Counted from the first letter of the stretch, positions 47,101 through 56,136 are shown. The stretch: 64,000 nt of DNA from Mermis nigrescens (GCA_036768485.1 JAVLUZ010000340.1:8050925-8114924); one strand, 5' to 3'. Program-made: numbers and translations. Notes: a model not told the origin generated them from the sequence alone.

Positions 47101-50100
47101 TTTGGCAATGGCTGTTCAAAGAGCGTAACTGACATGATGATGTTATAACGATGCATAGTATGTAAAGATGGCACAAAAAGTTGGTGTATATGGTTGCTAG
47201 GATCGGTTTGTATTGAGACCTCTAAGTACTGTGAGGATCTAGGTGCAACAGATGTGGATTGCACCAGGTTTATGGGGTACAAAGGCAATACCTCGTCTTC
47301 TTCAATGGGCAATGGTGGAGGATCATGTTGTGGGAGACTTAACCCTTCCACTAATGGGATTCTGGGCAGACCATCAAAATCGACCCACTTTTCAACAATA
47401 TTGATTGTTACCTGCCCATTACAAAGCAAGAGAAAATCTGTCCCCAAGACGAGCTGTTGGGGGGAGTCCTCCATAACATGAAAGCCATGGTTGAAGACAA
47501 TGTTGCCGAATTCAATGCTAGCTACCATAAAACCTTTTAAGCTGACTGTGTGCTTGGAAATTGATGTGACGTTTCTGATTGGTGCCAGGAGTTCGATAGG
47601 CTCTAAGTCTCTTTGTCTGCGAACTTCGTTTATCCGTAAAAAATGTGAGTAGCTAATCAGTGTTAATGATGCTCCGGTATCAATCAATGCGAGTGTATGA
47701 ACAAACCCAACTTTGCAAAAAATGATTGGTTGTTGGATAGGGTCATGTTCATCATCTTGATACCAATATGCTGGGGAAGATGGAGCATTTTCAGCGAGAG
47801 TGAGAGCTGGAGAAGGTGGTGCATGATGTGTGCCTGCTTCCTGATGAAATCCCAATGTTGTAGCATGAAAACCGTAGTCTTGTGTTTCAAGGTTTTCGTA
47901 CATAAATTGGGTTCTTGCACTACCAATATTTACTGCGGAAGTAGCGAAGTTGATGGACAATGTCCCACCAAAACGATATATTATATCACGACCGATAAGT
48001 AGATCACATGGGCAAGATATAGCAAGGTTAAAAATCGTGTCACATCGATGGTGACCTATTTTGACATTCCCCCAGATCTGTCCCAAGACTGGAACTTCGT
48101 GTCCAGTGAATGAAGTGTTCTGCCATCTTGTAGGCATAACAGAAGTGATAGCTTGTCCTCTCTGGAACAAATTTTGTTGCATACGTTCCATAAAAGAGAT
48201 GCTCATAAATGATACAGCTGAAGCTGGATCAATTATAGCTCTTCCTGCAAACCCTGATACATGAATAAGTATCACTGGCTGTTCCATGCCACCTGTGTTA
48301 ATGCAAAAAACGGATGTTGTTTGTATGCGTGGCAGCAATGGTGGAATTTCCTTTTTCCCACTACCCAACTCTAAGGTAGCATTTCTTGCATTGTAAGTCA
48401 CAAGTTGATCCCTTGCTGAAGCTTTTGCATCTTTCTTTTTTGATTTTCTACAAAAGCATCGCTTAATGCAGGAGCAGATAATATATGTAATTAACCGGTA
48501 CTTAAATGCTAAAAAGAAAAGATAGCCTAATCCTGCAAGTGCTAGAACAATGATGAGGGTCTTTACAACAGCTTTGATAGGACCTTGCAAGAATCGACCA
48601 ACAGATTCACTTATTCCGCTGGTTGATGTCCCAATCAGATGTTCTAGACCTTTTGCTGGCGCTGTCATCAATCGACTAGCAGAATCACCTGCAGAGGATA
48701 TCAGCTCCTGGAATGACTCGGGATTGAATGAGAGTCCTGTGTGGTGTTCTGAAAGATCTTTTATGTGTGTTTGCAAACGAAACATTTTGTTGATATAATT
48801 TCGAAACATGCCTAGGCCACTGACAATGTTCCCTATCTGATCATAGAACAGTGCAGGTGCGTCAAAAATCGTTATATTCAAGTCTGGACGAAATGATAGT
48901 TCTGCCGGGATCATGCTGACGTGTACTGGGCCCTTCAAAGTACGCCACCTGGCTTGACTGTCCCTATATATTCCATGAATATGATTTTCACAGCTCACGA
49001 TCATTGAATCATTAACCAGATCGCGGCTACCCGGCGACACAAAATACAGGTGCTGATTCACTTTTACCGGTAGTAATTCATAACAGGTACCTTGAACCTT
49101 GTAATCCCAAAAAATCTGTGTAGCTTTAACCGTTTTGCACTTCCATATCATTAAAACCTCACCGGCAACTTGTGCAAAGATATCCGACCTTTGGAGTAGG
49201 GTACGAGCTCCTAACGTAGGATCTAGTCTGATCAATTGCTTGATGAAATAGAGTTGTTGATTTCGCAAGTGACATAGGTTTAGCCACAATTCAGTGAAAT
49301 CATTCAGCTCCATTTCACGCATTTTCAGTTCTAGATACTGTAATTTTGCATTCACAGGGTCGCTTGCAGGCAGCGTCACTGGATTGACAAGAGCTTTGTC
49401 CCTCCAATGAGCTGTCTGAGCATCCCACACGTAATCGTCTTCTAAACGCTTATGCGCTTGGTTAGGTTGATCAGGCCTGACTGGAAGACGTACTTTGAAT
49501 GCAATGCCCTGCTGCGTGACAGCAGTACCCTGAGGTAAACAGTGTCGACCTGTAATTTCTTTTTCAGAGGTAACGGCTGTAAAGGCACCTTGGAGTTTGC
49601 TAATGATCCAAAAGTGACCACTTTGTCTAGCCGTAAAATTACCTAATTCTGTGAATTTACAGGGACTGTACACATAGTTAGGGTTCCAAACAATGGTCCC
49701 ATCCTGCGTGTCACAGAAACCGCTAGGCGCAAAGCACGACCCCACATTACCAAGGTCACTCAAGAGTGTGTGTCCGTCTTGGGTGGCTAATTGACCCGCT
49801 TCCAAAATAAAATTCGTCACTTTCGAGCATTTTGTTTTACAGCACCAAGAATAATCTATTTGTAACGTGTTGTTTGTTGTCCATAAGTCATTCTCGTGTT
49901 TGAGAGATTGCAGCGTTTGACCTCGATATGAGCTAGACATGTATGCATGTGTACATTCAGAAGCCTCAACTGATTTTTCTTCTATGGTATCAGAAAGCAC
50001 GCTGCGCGCGCCAAAAAAGCTAACGTATGTGCAAACTGTGCGAGTTCTTAATCGACATTTCCAGGCTGGAATTTGCTCAGGCATGAAATTTGGTTGAAAA

Positions 50101-51581
50101 ACTGTTACATTCAGTGTGTGTGTCTCATTCCTGGGGTGAATATTACAGTTCATGGGTTCTGGGATGGTTATTGGGTGACCGCTTCTGCTATTTCCACATT
50201 GAAAAAATTGATAGGATGTATTGTCTAAATTATCTAAGGTAGCCCATACGGAAAAGTTTAAAAAGGTTGAGAAAAAGAAAAAGTAGAAAAATAATTGAAA
50301 AAGTCGAAAATATTTTGAAAAATTGAGCCGAAAAGCGGAACTCTGTGTTCCTTTCTGTGATTTTGACTTTCTGTTCTTTGTTTTACGATGCGACTTAGAC
50401 ATCATTAGCGTATCAGTATTAGTAGCGATTGAACATACTTTAGTCATTTTAGACGAGTGTAAAGTATTACAATTTGTACCTATACCAAGACTAACAGACG
50501 GATTATTCTTTAAACTACCTGCAAGTTGATTTAGCTGTTGACGCAGAATAGTTACTTCAGACTCCAGCTGGACTTCACGATCCGATTTAGTGTTGGTTGT
50601 TACCAAATTAACGCTTGGACGACTGTTTGGCATCTGGTATGCTTGTGATTGCAGTCGGTTGTTGCCAAAATTGCGATTTACGGTACTATGGTTCACAGTG
50701 TGTCGTGACGTTGCCTGATCTGCTTGTTTTTTACGACAAACCATTTGAATATGCCCAACACGACGACAATAGAAGCAAATAGGGCGTCCGTCAGTTGTTT
50801 GGCTTGTTTTCTTGTCGCGACCATTTGCATGACGTCTGACTGGGTTGTGTGATGATGATGGTGAATTTTGAGGTGCTTGCTGTGATGGATTCAGCAGAGC
50901 ACATGCCCAGGCGGTGCGATCCTCTTGCAGTGTGAGACCTTGCTCAATTTTGCGCTGGGCCTCACACTGTCTGGCTGACAAATCCGCATCAGTGAATGTG
51001 GTAGGATTACGAATTACCACATCCCGACGTAGATCTCGGTGTAAACCATTAATAAAAAATCTTTTTGCCATCTGGTCTCGGGCGTCCAAGGGTAATTCGG
51101 GGTAAGCATCGCATACTAATTGTTGTATAGCGACTGAGAAATCGTTCACAGACTCCTGTTGCCCCTGCCGTCGGCTATGAAGTTCAGTTGATTTTAAGTC
51201 CGTTAGATGTACAGGTCGAAAACGTCTGCGCAGGACGTCAATCAGTCCATGAAAATCCAAAGCATCCCTCTCCTGCTCAGGAATACCATTATAAACGATT
51301 TCGGCAGCTTCCCGAAGCATGGAGGGAAGGTAACGCCGTTTGAACGCATCATCCCATTGAAGTGCGGCTGCCACATGGTTAAATCGAGTTAACCACAGGT
51401 CAAAGTTTTCAGTAGATCGCCCATGAAAGTATTCAACTTCAGCTTTAGGAATAATCGTTCGATTGGTCTTAATCGCATCTATATTTCGTTGTTGTTGTAA
51501 AATAGCATCAGTCACTTGAGCACGAAGCGTTTCAATGTTATCCTTTAAATCGTCCATAGCTTGCTTTCTAGTTCGTGTCAT
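44142..51581 (-). CDS. Ty3-type retrotransposon polyprotein: Gag, Env-like, two PR-like, RT, RH, IN
   Basis: One frame of 2479 codons, without stops, 63 bases from the 5' LTR. Residues 1-420 are Gag, with a CCHC knuckle C269-x2-C272-x4-H277-x4-C282. Residues 421-1075 are an envelope-like membrane glycoprotein. Two retropepsin-like domains follow: one with DPAS at 1118-1121 and GRD at 1197, and one with canonical DTGAS at 1301-1305 and LGTDFL near 1379. Reverse transcriptase (about 1585-1800) has VYIDD at 1747-1751. RNase H (about 1880-2010) has TDAS (D1897), E1936 and D1963. Integrase has an H2125/H2132/C2162/C2165 zinc region, a DD35E triad D2195, D2255, E2291 and a C-terminal GPY motif near 2432. 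All catalytic motifs and both LTRs are intact, so the element may be active. Expression as one frame would need proteolysis, and probably splicing or signal cleavage, to release each part. Domain order is seen directly. Activity is inferred. Confidence 0.95.
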   Translation of the reverse strand: MTRTRKQAMDDLKDNIETLRAQVTDAILQQQRNIDAIKTNRTIIPKAEVEYFHGRSTENFDLWLTRFNHVAAALQWDDAFKRRYLPSMLREAAEIVYNGIPEQERDALDFHGLIDVLRRRFRPVHLTDLKSTELHSRRQGQQESVNDFSVAIQQLVCDAYPELPLDARDQMAKRFFINGLHRDLRRDVVIRNPTTFTDADLSARQCEAQRKIEQGLTLQEDRTAWACALLNPSQQAPQNSPSSSHNPVRRHANGRDKKTSQTTDGRPICFYCRRVGHIQMVCRKKQADQATSRHTVNHSTVNRNFGNNRLQSQAYQMPNSRPSVNLVTTNTKSDREVQLESEVTILRQQLNQLAGSLKNNPSVSLGIGTNCNTLHSSKMTKVCSIATNTDTLMMSKSHRKTKNRKSKSQKGTQSSAFRLNFSKYFRLFQLFFYFFFFSTFLNFSVWATLDNLDNTSYQFFQCGNSRSGHPITIPEPMNCNIHPRNETHTLNVTVFQPNFMPEQIPAWKCRLRTRTVCTYVSFFGARSVLSDTIEEKSVEASECTHAYMSSSYRGQTLQSLKHENDLWTTNNTLQIDYSWCCKTKCSKVTNFILEAGQLATQDGHTLLSDLGNVGSCFAPSGFCDTQDGTIVWNPNYVYSPCKFTELGNFTARQSGHFWIISKLQGAFTAVTSEKEITGRHCLPQGTAVTQQGIAFKVRLPVRPDQPNQAHKRLEDDYVWDAQTAHWRDKALVNPVTLPASDPVNAKLQYLELKMREMELNDFTELWLNLCHLRNQQLYFIKQLIRLDPTLGARTLLQRSDIFAQVAGEVLMIWKCKTVKATQIFWDYKVQGTCYELLPVKVNQHLYFVSPGSRDLVNDSMIVSCENHIHGIYRDSQARWRTLKGPVHVSMIPAELSFRPDLNITIFDAPALFYDQIGNIVSGLGMFRNYINKMFRLQTHIKDLSEHHTGLSFNPESFQELISSAGDSASRLMTAPAKGLEHLIGTSTSGISESVGRFLQGPIKAVVKTLIIVLALAGLGYLFFLAFKYRLITYIICSCIKRCFCRKSKKKDAKASARDQLVTYNARNATLELGSGKKEIPPLLPRIQTTSVFCINTGGMEQPVILIHVSGFAGRAIIDPASAVSFMSISFMERMQQNLFQRGQAITSVMPTRWQNTSFTGHEVPVLGQIWGNVKIGHHRCDTIFNLAISCPCDLLIGRDIIYRFGGTLSINFATSAVNIGSARTQFMYENLETQDYGFHATTLGFHQEAGTHHAPPSPALTLAENAPSSPAYWYQDDEHDPIQQPIIFCKVGFVHTLALIDTGASLTLISYSHFLRINEVRRQRDLEPIELLAPIRNVTSISKHTVSLKGFMVASIEFGNIVFNHGFHVMEDSPQQLVLGTDFLLLCNGQVTINIVEKWVDFDGLPRIPLVEGLSLPQHDPPPLPIEEDEVLPLYPINLVQSTSVAPRSSQYLEVSIQTDPSNHIHQLFVPSLHTMHRYNIIMSVTLFEQPLPKTTAILCTNPSLAPIHLYANTLLGNLHTIRQNIGVVYSIKEGSPKSSLKQQISTKIPETCSESEKVIFHELLTNFSDIFSFSEDDLGRTSICKHEINTGDAAPTKQRPYRVPFALRQVLDENIQSMLSRGLIRPSKSPWASPVVLVQKKDKTFRFCVDYRKLNDLTKKDVYPLPRIQDILDTLENSKFFSTLDLASGYWQIEIEEKDREKTAFTSFSGLFEFNVMAFGLCNAPSTFQRTMEKVLEGLIWHTCFVYIDDILVCSSTFSEHIENLTQVFKRLKDAGLKLKFSKCDFFREEVSFLGFTVSSEGLKVDQNKVLAVQNFPVPTNPTEVKSFLGLASFYRRFVADFAHIAAPMNKLLKKDNQFKWTRECQASFDALKLALTSAPVLTYPDYTKPFLLKTDASKDALGAVLAQEVNGFERPIAYASRSLSKSEKNYAVIELEALAIIWALKQFRPYIYGQKCILMTDHAPLQYIQKNPSTSSRLARWSMALLEYDVIIKYRPGKSNSDADALSRIKHPVNFVQGLEPELTEEEEENRSASKSLAEPTQITRSMRDEQDKDAYCKMIKTYLTQLKIDTSLKDSEQNFVIAEARHSVLLDDVLHRLGKPNIEGFQVIVPKHMIPEIFELYHSDVFAGHLGIRKTLDKIRKRFYWHNMNSDIIQNCKNCTICFSHKKPNRSFRAPLQPLKVEGEPFKRIAVDVVGPLPLSLSGNKYLVVFMDYLTKWPEVFAVENTTAETIARLFVEKIVCRFGAPKELLSDCGSNFMSSLFLEITKLCNTQKLSTTPYHPETDGMVERFNKTLHTMLSMYVSSSHRDWDVFIPYVLFAYRTSIHESTRETPFFLLYGRDARLPSDEAFSVYRSPYVADYENYKQEFCERMTHVWETARKKIELSQINQKMYYDRNAKPLELKIGDLVYMHKPVVKPGKSPKYTVYWHGPYRVLGLEAPNVLIVPMDKPDSTPEKTHINRLRKFQDAVEDGGGEVG
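47382..47729 (-). other. Canonical retropepsin domain of the polyprotein
   Basis: Residues about 1285-1400: LALIDTGASLTLIS with the catalytic Asp at 1301 and the second hydrophobic-Gly-x-Asp motif LVLGTDFLLL. Retropepsins act as dimers. This domain alone has the DTG needed for peptide cleavage of the polyprotein. Confidence 0.85.
47937..48290 (-). other. Degenerate retropepsin-like domain preceding the protease
   Basis: Residues about 1098-1215: hydrophobic strand VILIHVSGFAGRAIIDPAS, where a D-T/S-G-A triad is expected but DPAS is found, and later CDLLIGRDIIYRFGG matching the second protease motif. The order and spacing (about 80 residues) match the next domain, so this looks like a duplicated copy that lost the central Gly. 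It may be structural or act as a heterodimer partner. Confidence 0.65.
48357..50321 (-). other. Envelope-like glycoprotein segment inside the polyprotein
   Basis: Residues about 421-1075. A hydrophobic run at 426-446 could be an internal signal sequence. It is followed by a roughly 560-residue Cys-rich region with many N-x-S/T sites (for example near 485, 491, 648, 857 and 902), as expected for a lumenal glycoprotein. A single strong transmembrane segment lies at about 1003-1027 and is followed by a Cys/basic tail (CSCIKRCFCRKSKKK). The ectodomain contains a GTIVWNP-C pattern that resembles viral glycoproteins of the kind captured by invertebrate retrotransposons. I cannot assign the viral family without a search. 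No clear furin site is seen. It sits in the same frame as Gag and protease, not after integrase. Confidence 0.75.
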
Positions 51582-51619
51582 ATACCATAATTTGAAAAAA
51601 ATTCGAATTTCGCTAATGA

Positions 51620-51644
51620 ATGTTCAAATCCAGTTGACACCCCA
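51620..51644 (-). promoter_or_regulatory. Primer binding site of the intact LTR element
   Basis: Adjacent to the 5' LTR. The plus strand here ends in CCA and reads like a tRNA 3' end, with a T-loop (GTTCAAATCC) and an acceptor-like TTGACACC. The match therefore extends well beyond the usual 12-18 bases, giving strong evidence of tRNA priming. The tRNA identity is unresolved; the acceptor recalls leucine-type tRNAs, and one base before CCA seems to be missing. Confidence 0.8.
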
Positions 51645-52282
51645 TGTAATGTAGGTGCCTAAGTACGTACGTTTGGGGGTTCGAATGAATGGGTCAGTCT
51701 AGTTTGTTGGTATGATTTGGTGGCCAATTTTGTATTTGTCAAACGCTTTACACAATGCCAATAAGCACAAATATGTACGGACGACTAAACTCAGTTAAAC
51801 TCAGCTACACGCATACAGTGACGTAACTTCAACTCTTGCGAATGCTCACGGGATAACACACACACAGTGCCTATGACGGCAATCGTATTTATACGAACGA
51901 GTACTTTACGTCACATGCTAATTAGGAGTAGCTCAACACATAATTACATCGCGAACGATTTTTAACTCGTGCTCATAAGAGCCGGCGTGCACGTAGGTGA
52001 GTAAAATAGCAGCAGCAAGAATGGAAACAAATTAGATTTTCAATTTATAGATTAGCTACACGCTTATATACATTTACGTGCAACTGAGATAAAGAACGAT
52101 CAGAAAGGATTGGCGGGCACGTTTACACTGACCAATTGACGTTCAAAAATAGAAACGAAGAAAATTACCAATTTTAACTAGAGTAACGCTTAGCTAATAA
52201 CCATGCTTTTTACACGTAGCAAAAGTCGCGGAAAAAGTATGTAAAAATAGAGGAGTTGACGTGTATTTAGGTACATTTGTCC
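51645..52282 (-). repeat. 5' LTR of the intact Ty3-type retrotransposon
   Basis: 638 bp, nearly identical to the left LTR. The minus-strand TATAAATA box at 51886-51893 would drive transcription toward the gag start at 51581. The outermost base is C in place of A, so the terminal dinucleotide differs from the other LTR. No matching target duplication is seen next to it. Confidence 0.93.
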
Positions 52283-53663
52283 AACTAATGCTAAACCTCC
52301 AACGTTTCGCAAACACATTCAACTCGCTGATGCAGAAAAAGCTGAAATGCTAACGCCTGCGCGTTTACTCGCAGAGCAACACGCCGATGACGAATTACAT
52401 AAAATTCGCGTCGCGTTGAATGATTTAACAACAAAAAAATATTGTGACGAATTTTTCTCGTAAACAATATTCTTTTTTGTTGTTTTCAACCTAAGCGTTT
52501 GCCAACCATTGTGCATCAAATTGTAATACCAAAATCATTGCATCATTTCGTATTAATCGAATTTCATGACTCTATTTTTGGAGCACATTTTTCATCACGC
52601 AAAATTCTACCCACTATGCAAATGCGTTATTGGTGGCCGTGCATGGAAAATGATGTGATCGCGTGGTGTAGGAATTGTGATGTCTGCTTACAACGTAAGG
52701 TCGCATTATATTCCACATCTGTTCCTTTGCAACCAATTGAAGTATCCGCGCCTTTCGAACTCATTGCGTGTGATTGCTTGCATATGCGCGATCTCCCTCT
52801 GGGAATGACCAAATCGTAGTCTTTATGGATTATTTTACCAAATATGTTGAAGCTTTTGCTGTTTCTGATATAAAAGCAACAACCATCGCAAATCTTTTGC
52901 TTAGAGAAATTATCCCACGTTATGGAGTTCCCAAAAAATTTTTGACAGACCAGGGTTCAAATTTTACATCTGCCCTAATTTCGGAAGTCTGTAATTTACT
53001 AATCGTTCAAAAAATCTTTACGACCCCATATCACCCTCAATGTGATGATCTTGTGGAACGTTATAATTGCACTTTAATTGACAGTTTGTCTAAATTGAGT
53101 GCACGAAACCAGTATGATTGGGAGCAATTTTTGCCATTTGCATTGTTTGCATATTGCGCAACTCCGCAATTGTCAACTAATATCTCTCCTTTTGAAATGC
53201 TATATGGTTGCAAACCCGTGTTTCCTCTCGACACTTTACTTATAAATGACTTCACTATAAATCCAAATTCACAACCTATTGCGGAAAAATACCTCATTGA
53301 TTTAAAGCTGACCTTGCAAGATCTGCATGAAATCGCATCTAAAAATTTAGCTCAAGCGCGTAAACAGCAAAAATTGCAATATAACAAATCTGTCACTGCA
53401 ACCAATTTCTCTGTTTCGGATATTGTCTATCTTAATAATACATCGGTAATTCAACCTGAAATCGGCAAATTATCACCTAAACGTATCGGTCCTTATTGAA
53501 TTATTGCATTACCTACACCGGAGACTGCAAAAATTGCTTATGTCTATAATCCGCTAATTATGCATCATGTTCATTGGAATAGACTCCTACCTGAGCCCAA
53601 ACTACCATACTCGGATCTAATTGCCAAGAAGCATGCATATGTTCCTGGCAATTTCGTTTTGTA
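52283..53663 (+). pseudogene. Ty3-type integrase end of a second retrotransposon
   Basis: Downstream of the young LTR this plus-strand stretch opens in the linker between RNase H and integrase (LADAEKAEMLTPARLLAEQ). It then has a zinc region (LIEFHDSIFGAHF...CRNCDVCLQRK) and the core with the first Asp in IACDCLH. After a frameshift near 52800 come FMDYFTKYVEAF, LTDQGSNF (second Asp) and LVERYN (Glu). The C-terminal LSPKRIGPY is followed by a stop, with readable coding to 53663. The RT and RNase H that should precede it are absent: the sequence beyond the left LTR is Merlin, not this element. The element is dead. Confidence 0.85.
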
Positions 53664-53822
53664 AAGTTACCACATCGCCCTCTCGCCCCCGCTGTAGTAA
53701 TAAGTTTTTGGACTTACTGGGCAGGGAGCAAAAAGCAAGGGACAGCACGCCAGTACATTTGTTAAATGGCTCTAAGACTGCACATGCAGTACCATTATCT
53801 GACCTTTTCCCTTTTGCAGACC

Positions 53823-54863
53823 CATGGCTGACAAAGGTGCCCCTTGCAAAGCGGCGCTCTTGGAGTCAGCTGGTTGCCGGTTTACACTCAAAGGACGTGA
53901 CCCAACAACCCTAGATGAGTTTTGCACGCAATGGTGGAAGTGGCCACTGAACGGGGGTTGGACTTCCCAGACCCGTTGCCGCAAAATGACAATGAGCGCG
54001 TAAATGAATTAGAGGCACTAAGCACAAAACAAATAAAATACAAGCATAAAACTGAGGCTAGGTGCCATCAAAAACGCATAAATAATCAGGAACTTTGGTG
54101 GGACAACAAGTTTGGACGTTATCCGCTGGCTACCCTTTGTGTGCCAAAGCTGGACATACTCCAAACTGTGTTGGTCACCAATGACCAGCAGTTGTATGCA
54201 GCTATGCTGGCTTTGCTCCAGCCGTCAAATTTGATAAATGGCACATTGTATCTAGGATACAATTCTGAGTTTGTAAACGACAGAAAAGCTCTAAATTATA
54301 CAAACTGGGACAAGCGTTATAAGCAATTTTGTCCCATGTACCCGGACACAAGCGGCACATTTGTCCGTTGCATTATGCTAGCCAGTGCATACGGCCATGT
54401 GTTTTGCTGGGACGTGTCTTGTTTTCCCAAGCCTCCTTTTAGGTTGCACCAAATGCTAGCAACGTCTCTTACAGACGTACGGCTAGTGTGCCATGACCCA
54501 ATGCAAGATAAAATTGCGTATTTTCACGTTTTTGGACCCACGTTTGAAGAAATTTTGGCAATTCCTGATGTCAAAATTCGCCGTAATATGCACTGGAAAA
54601 ATCCTTTTTCAGCGATCTTCATTAAGATACTTAGCATCGCAAACACGTTCACTCGCCGCCAACATATCAAAGCTTTATCGCATAAGCTAAAGCGTTTGGC
54701 AGAGTTCTTCTTCGATATGCTCATCAATGAAGATGACCCTGACAATTGGGGTCAGGCGTGGAGCTTACCACTCACACGCGACATGCAAATCTATATGGCT
54801 TTGGATGTGTTGATTACCATCAATGTGTTCATATTAATGGAGGTATGCTCGCAAAATAACTGA
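53823..54863 (+). pseudogene. RNase D/WRN-like 3'-5' exonuclease ORF
   Basis: A start at 53823 opens MADKGAPCKAALLESAG and shifts frame near 53925 into a 313-codon frame. The body resembles DEDDy exonucleases. A VTNDQQLYAAMLALL segment precedes GTLYLGYNSEF (motif I, with Asn where the first Asp of D-x-E is expected). Then HVFCWDVSCFPKPP, VCHDPMQDKIAYF (motif II, Asp present), and NWGQAWSLPLTRDMQIYMALD (motif III, Y-x3-D). Domain size and motif order fit RNase D, Egalitarian and WRN exonucleases, which trim RNA or DNA 3' ends. The Asp to Asn change would likely reduce or abolish activity. It lies 160 bases after the integrase of a retroelement and before further unexplained ORFs. Whether it is a captured host gene or an element gene is unknown. 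Confidence 0.6.
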
Positions 54864-54899
54864 ATAACGGATGATAAAAAACTGTTGCCTTTTTATTTT

Positions 54900-55095
54900 A
54901 AAGATGACAAAAAACACGTAAAAAAGGCAAAACTAAAAAGAAAGTGTGATGTCCGCTGTCTCATACGCCATTGCAAGGCCTGTTGACCAGCTCGGCAGCT
55001 GAGACCACCGTAAACTCGGACGGCAAAGAAGTTGTAAGCCTTTAGACTTCTATACGCCGCCTCCGCAGCCCAAAGCGGCCATAGCCGCGGCTACC
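54900..55095. other. Spacer between exonuclease and next ORF
   Basis: AT-rich then GC-rich, no ORF of note. It ends with GCCGCGGCTACCATGG, a good Kozak-like context for the ATG at 55096. Confidence 0.4.
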
Positions 55096-55712
55096 ATGGT
55101 TGCTACGATGGCTAACACGCCGTTGCATGACAATGTTTGGGAAAACAAGTACCTAACGGTACGACAGTTGCAGTACAATGCCAACGTTCAGTTGGGCCCG
55201 TGCGTAACAACTGTTCCCAAAACAGCCACTATGGTCACTTCTACGCTGGCCACTGTGACTCTTTTGCAAGCCGTGCCGCAACTTGGATTTCTGATGGTCG
55301 GAATTGAACCATCCATGACCACTGAGCAGGTGAACTTATTGCCCTCACGCCTTGTAATTGCATTGCCGGAATCTGAAACCGCGATGCAAGCGAATTTATC
55401 ACTTTCCGAAATAGGACATATTTTAACCGCTCCAGGGGAGCCCTTCTCACAACACAAGTGATTGCTTCGCAATTGCTCGCGACTCTGTTGCACGCGTTGA
55501 CAGATACTCTGCGTTTGTTCCCAAACCCACAGTCGGATTGGGAAGAACAACACGCAGGTCTGGATATCATTATTACCAAAATTTTGGGTTTGCCTCCACG
55601 ACCGCAACATATGCTGCCACCCCAAGAGGTGTTGCAAGCTGCGTTATCAACGCAAATCGCATCACAAATTGCATCGCAAAGCGCGCCACCCATACATTCC
55701 CATAGGGGGTGA
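55096..55712 (+). CDS. Two overlapping ORFs of unknown function
   Basis: 55096-55461 encodes 121 residues starting MVATMANTPLHDNVWENKYL, with a Thr/Val-rich middle (KTATMVTSTLATVTLL). 55458-55712 overlaps by one codon (ATGA-type junction) and encodes 84 residues with a Gln/Ala/Ser-rich end (ALSTQIASQIASQSAPP). Codon use is GC-richer than the surroundings, and a Kozak-like start supports coding. No known domain is recognised. They may be one gene with a frameshift. Gln-rich ends recall the next protein (56137), so the two may once have been joined. Low certainty. Confidence 0.4.
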
Positions 55713-56130
55713 GGTGGGGTATTACCCCCACCTCAGGGTCCAAGACTTGAATCACTATTGGACGATTTTGAGCTTTCAAACATTTTCTGCCTGATTTTTG
55801 GGTACAAAAGCAGCAAAGGTATTAAAATTTTTTGGCGCTTCAGCGCCAACTAGTTATTTCTGTTTTGTTTACCCATAAAATACCTAGAATGAACTAAAAA
55901 TGATCTGAAAAGTCAAAATTTTCGATGAATTCTTATATTTTTTACTTACAAGAGTGACGAAACTAGTCAGAATGGGATAAAAAGTAGTTGAAAATGCAGT
56001 TTTTCACATTAAAACATGCTATATGGGATGTTTTAGCCATTTTTCATATTTGGCTTGCAAAAAAAAGTTATATTCTAAATTTAGTGGTCCAAAATTTTAG
56101 GATTTCACCCCCCTGAACTTTCGACCTTAG
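55713..56130. other. Noncoding interval, possible MITE or intron
   Basis: Begins with a GTGAGGTGGGG...CCCCCACCTCA hairpin and contains TGGCGCTTCAGCGCCAACTA. It ends ATTTCACCCCCCTGAACTTTCGACC. GT and AG ends exist, but joining at them does not keep a common frame. Confidence 0.4.
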
Positions 56131-56136
56131 GAAACT

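Noticed and set aside
44459..51392. Smaller ORFs on either strand within the polyprotein
   Set aside because: Shadows of the 2479-codon frame, with no independent motifs.
55713..56130. GT-AG intron joining the two ORF groups
   Set aside because: The tested junction does not bring the flanking reading frames together.
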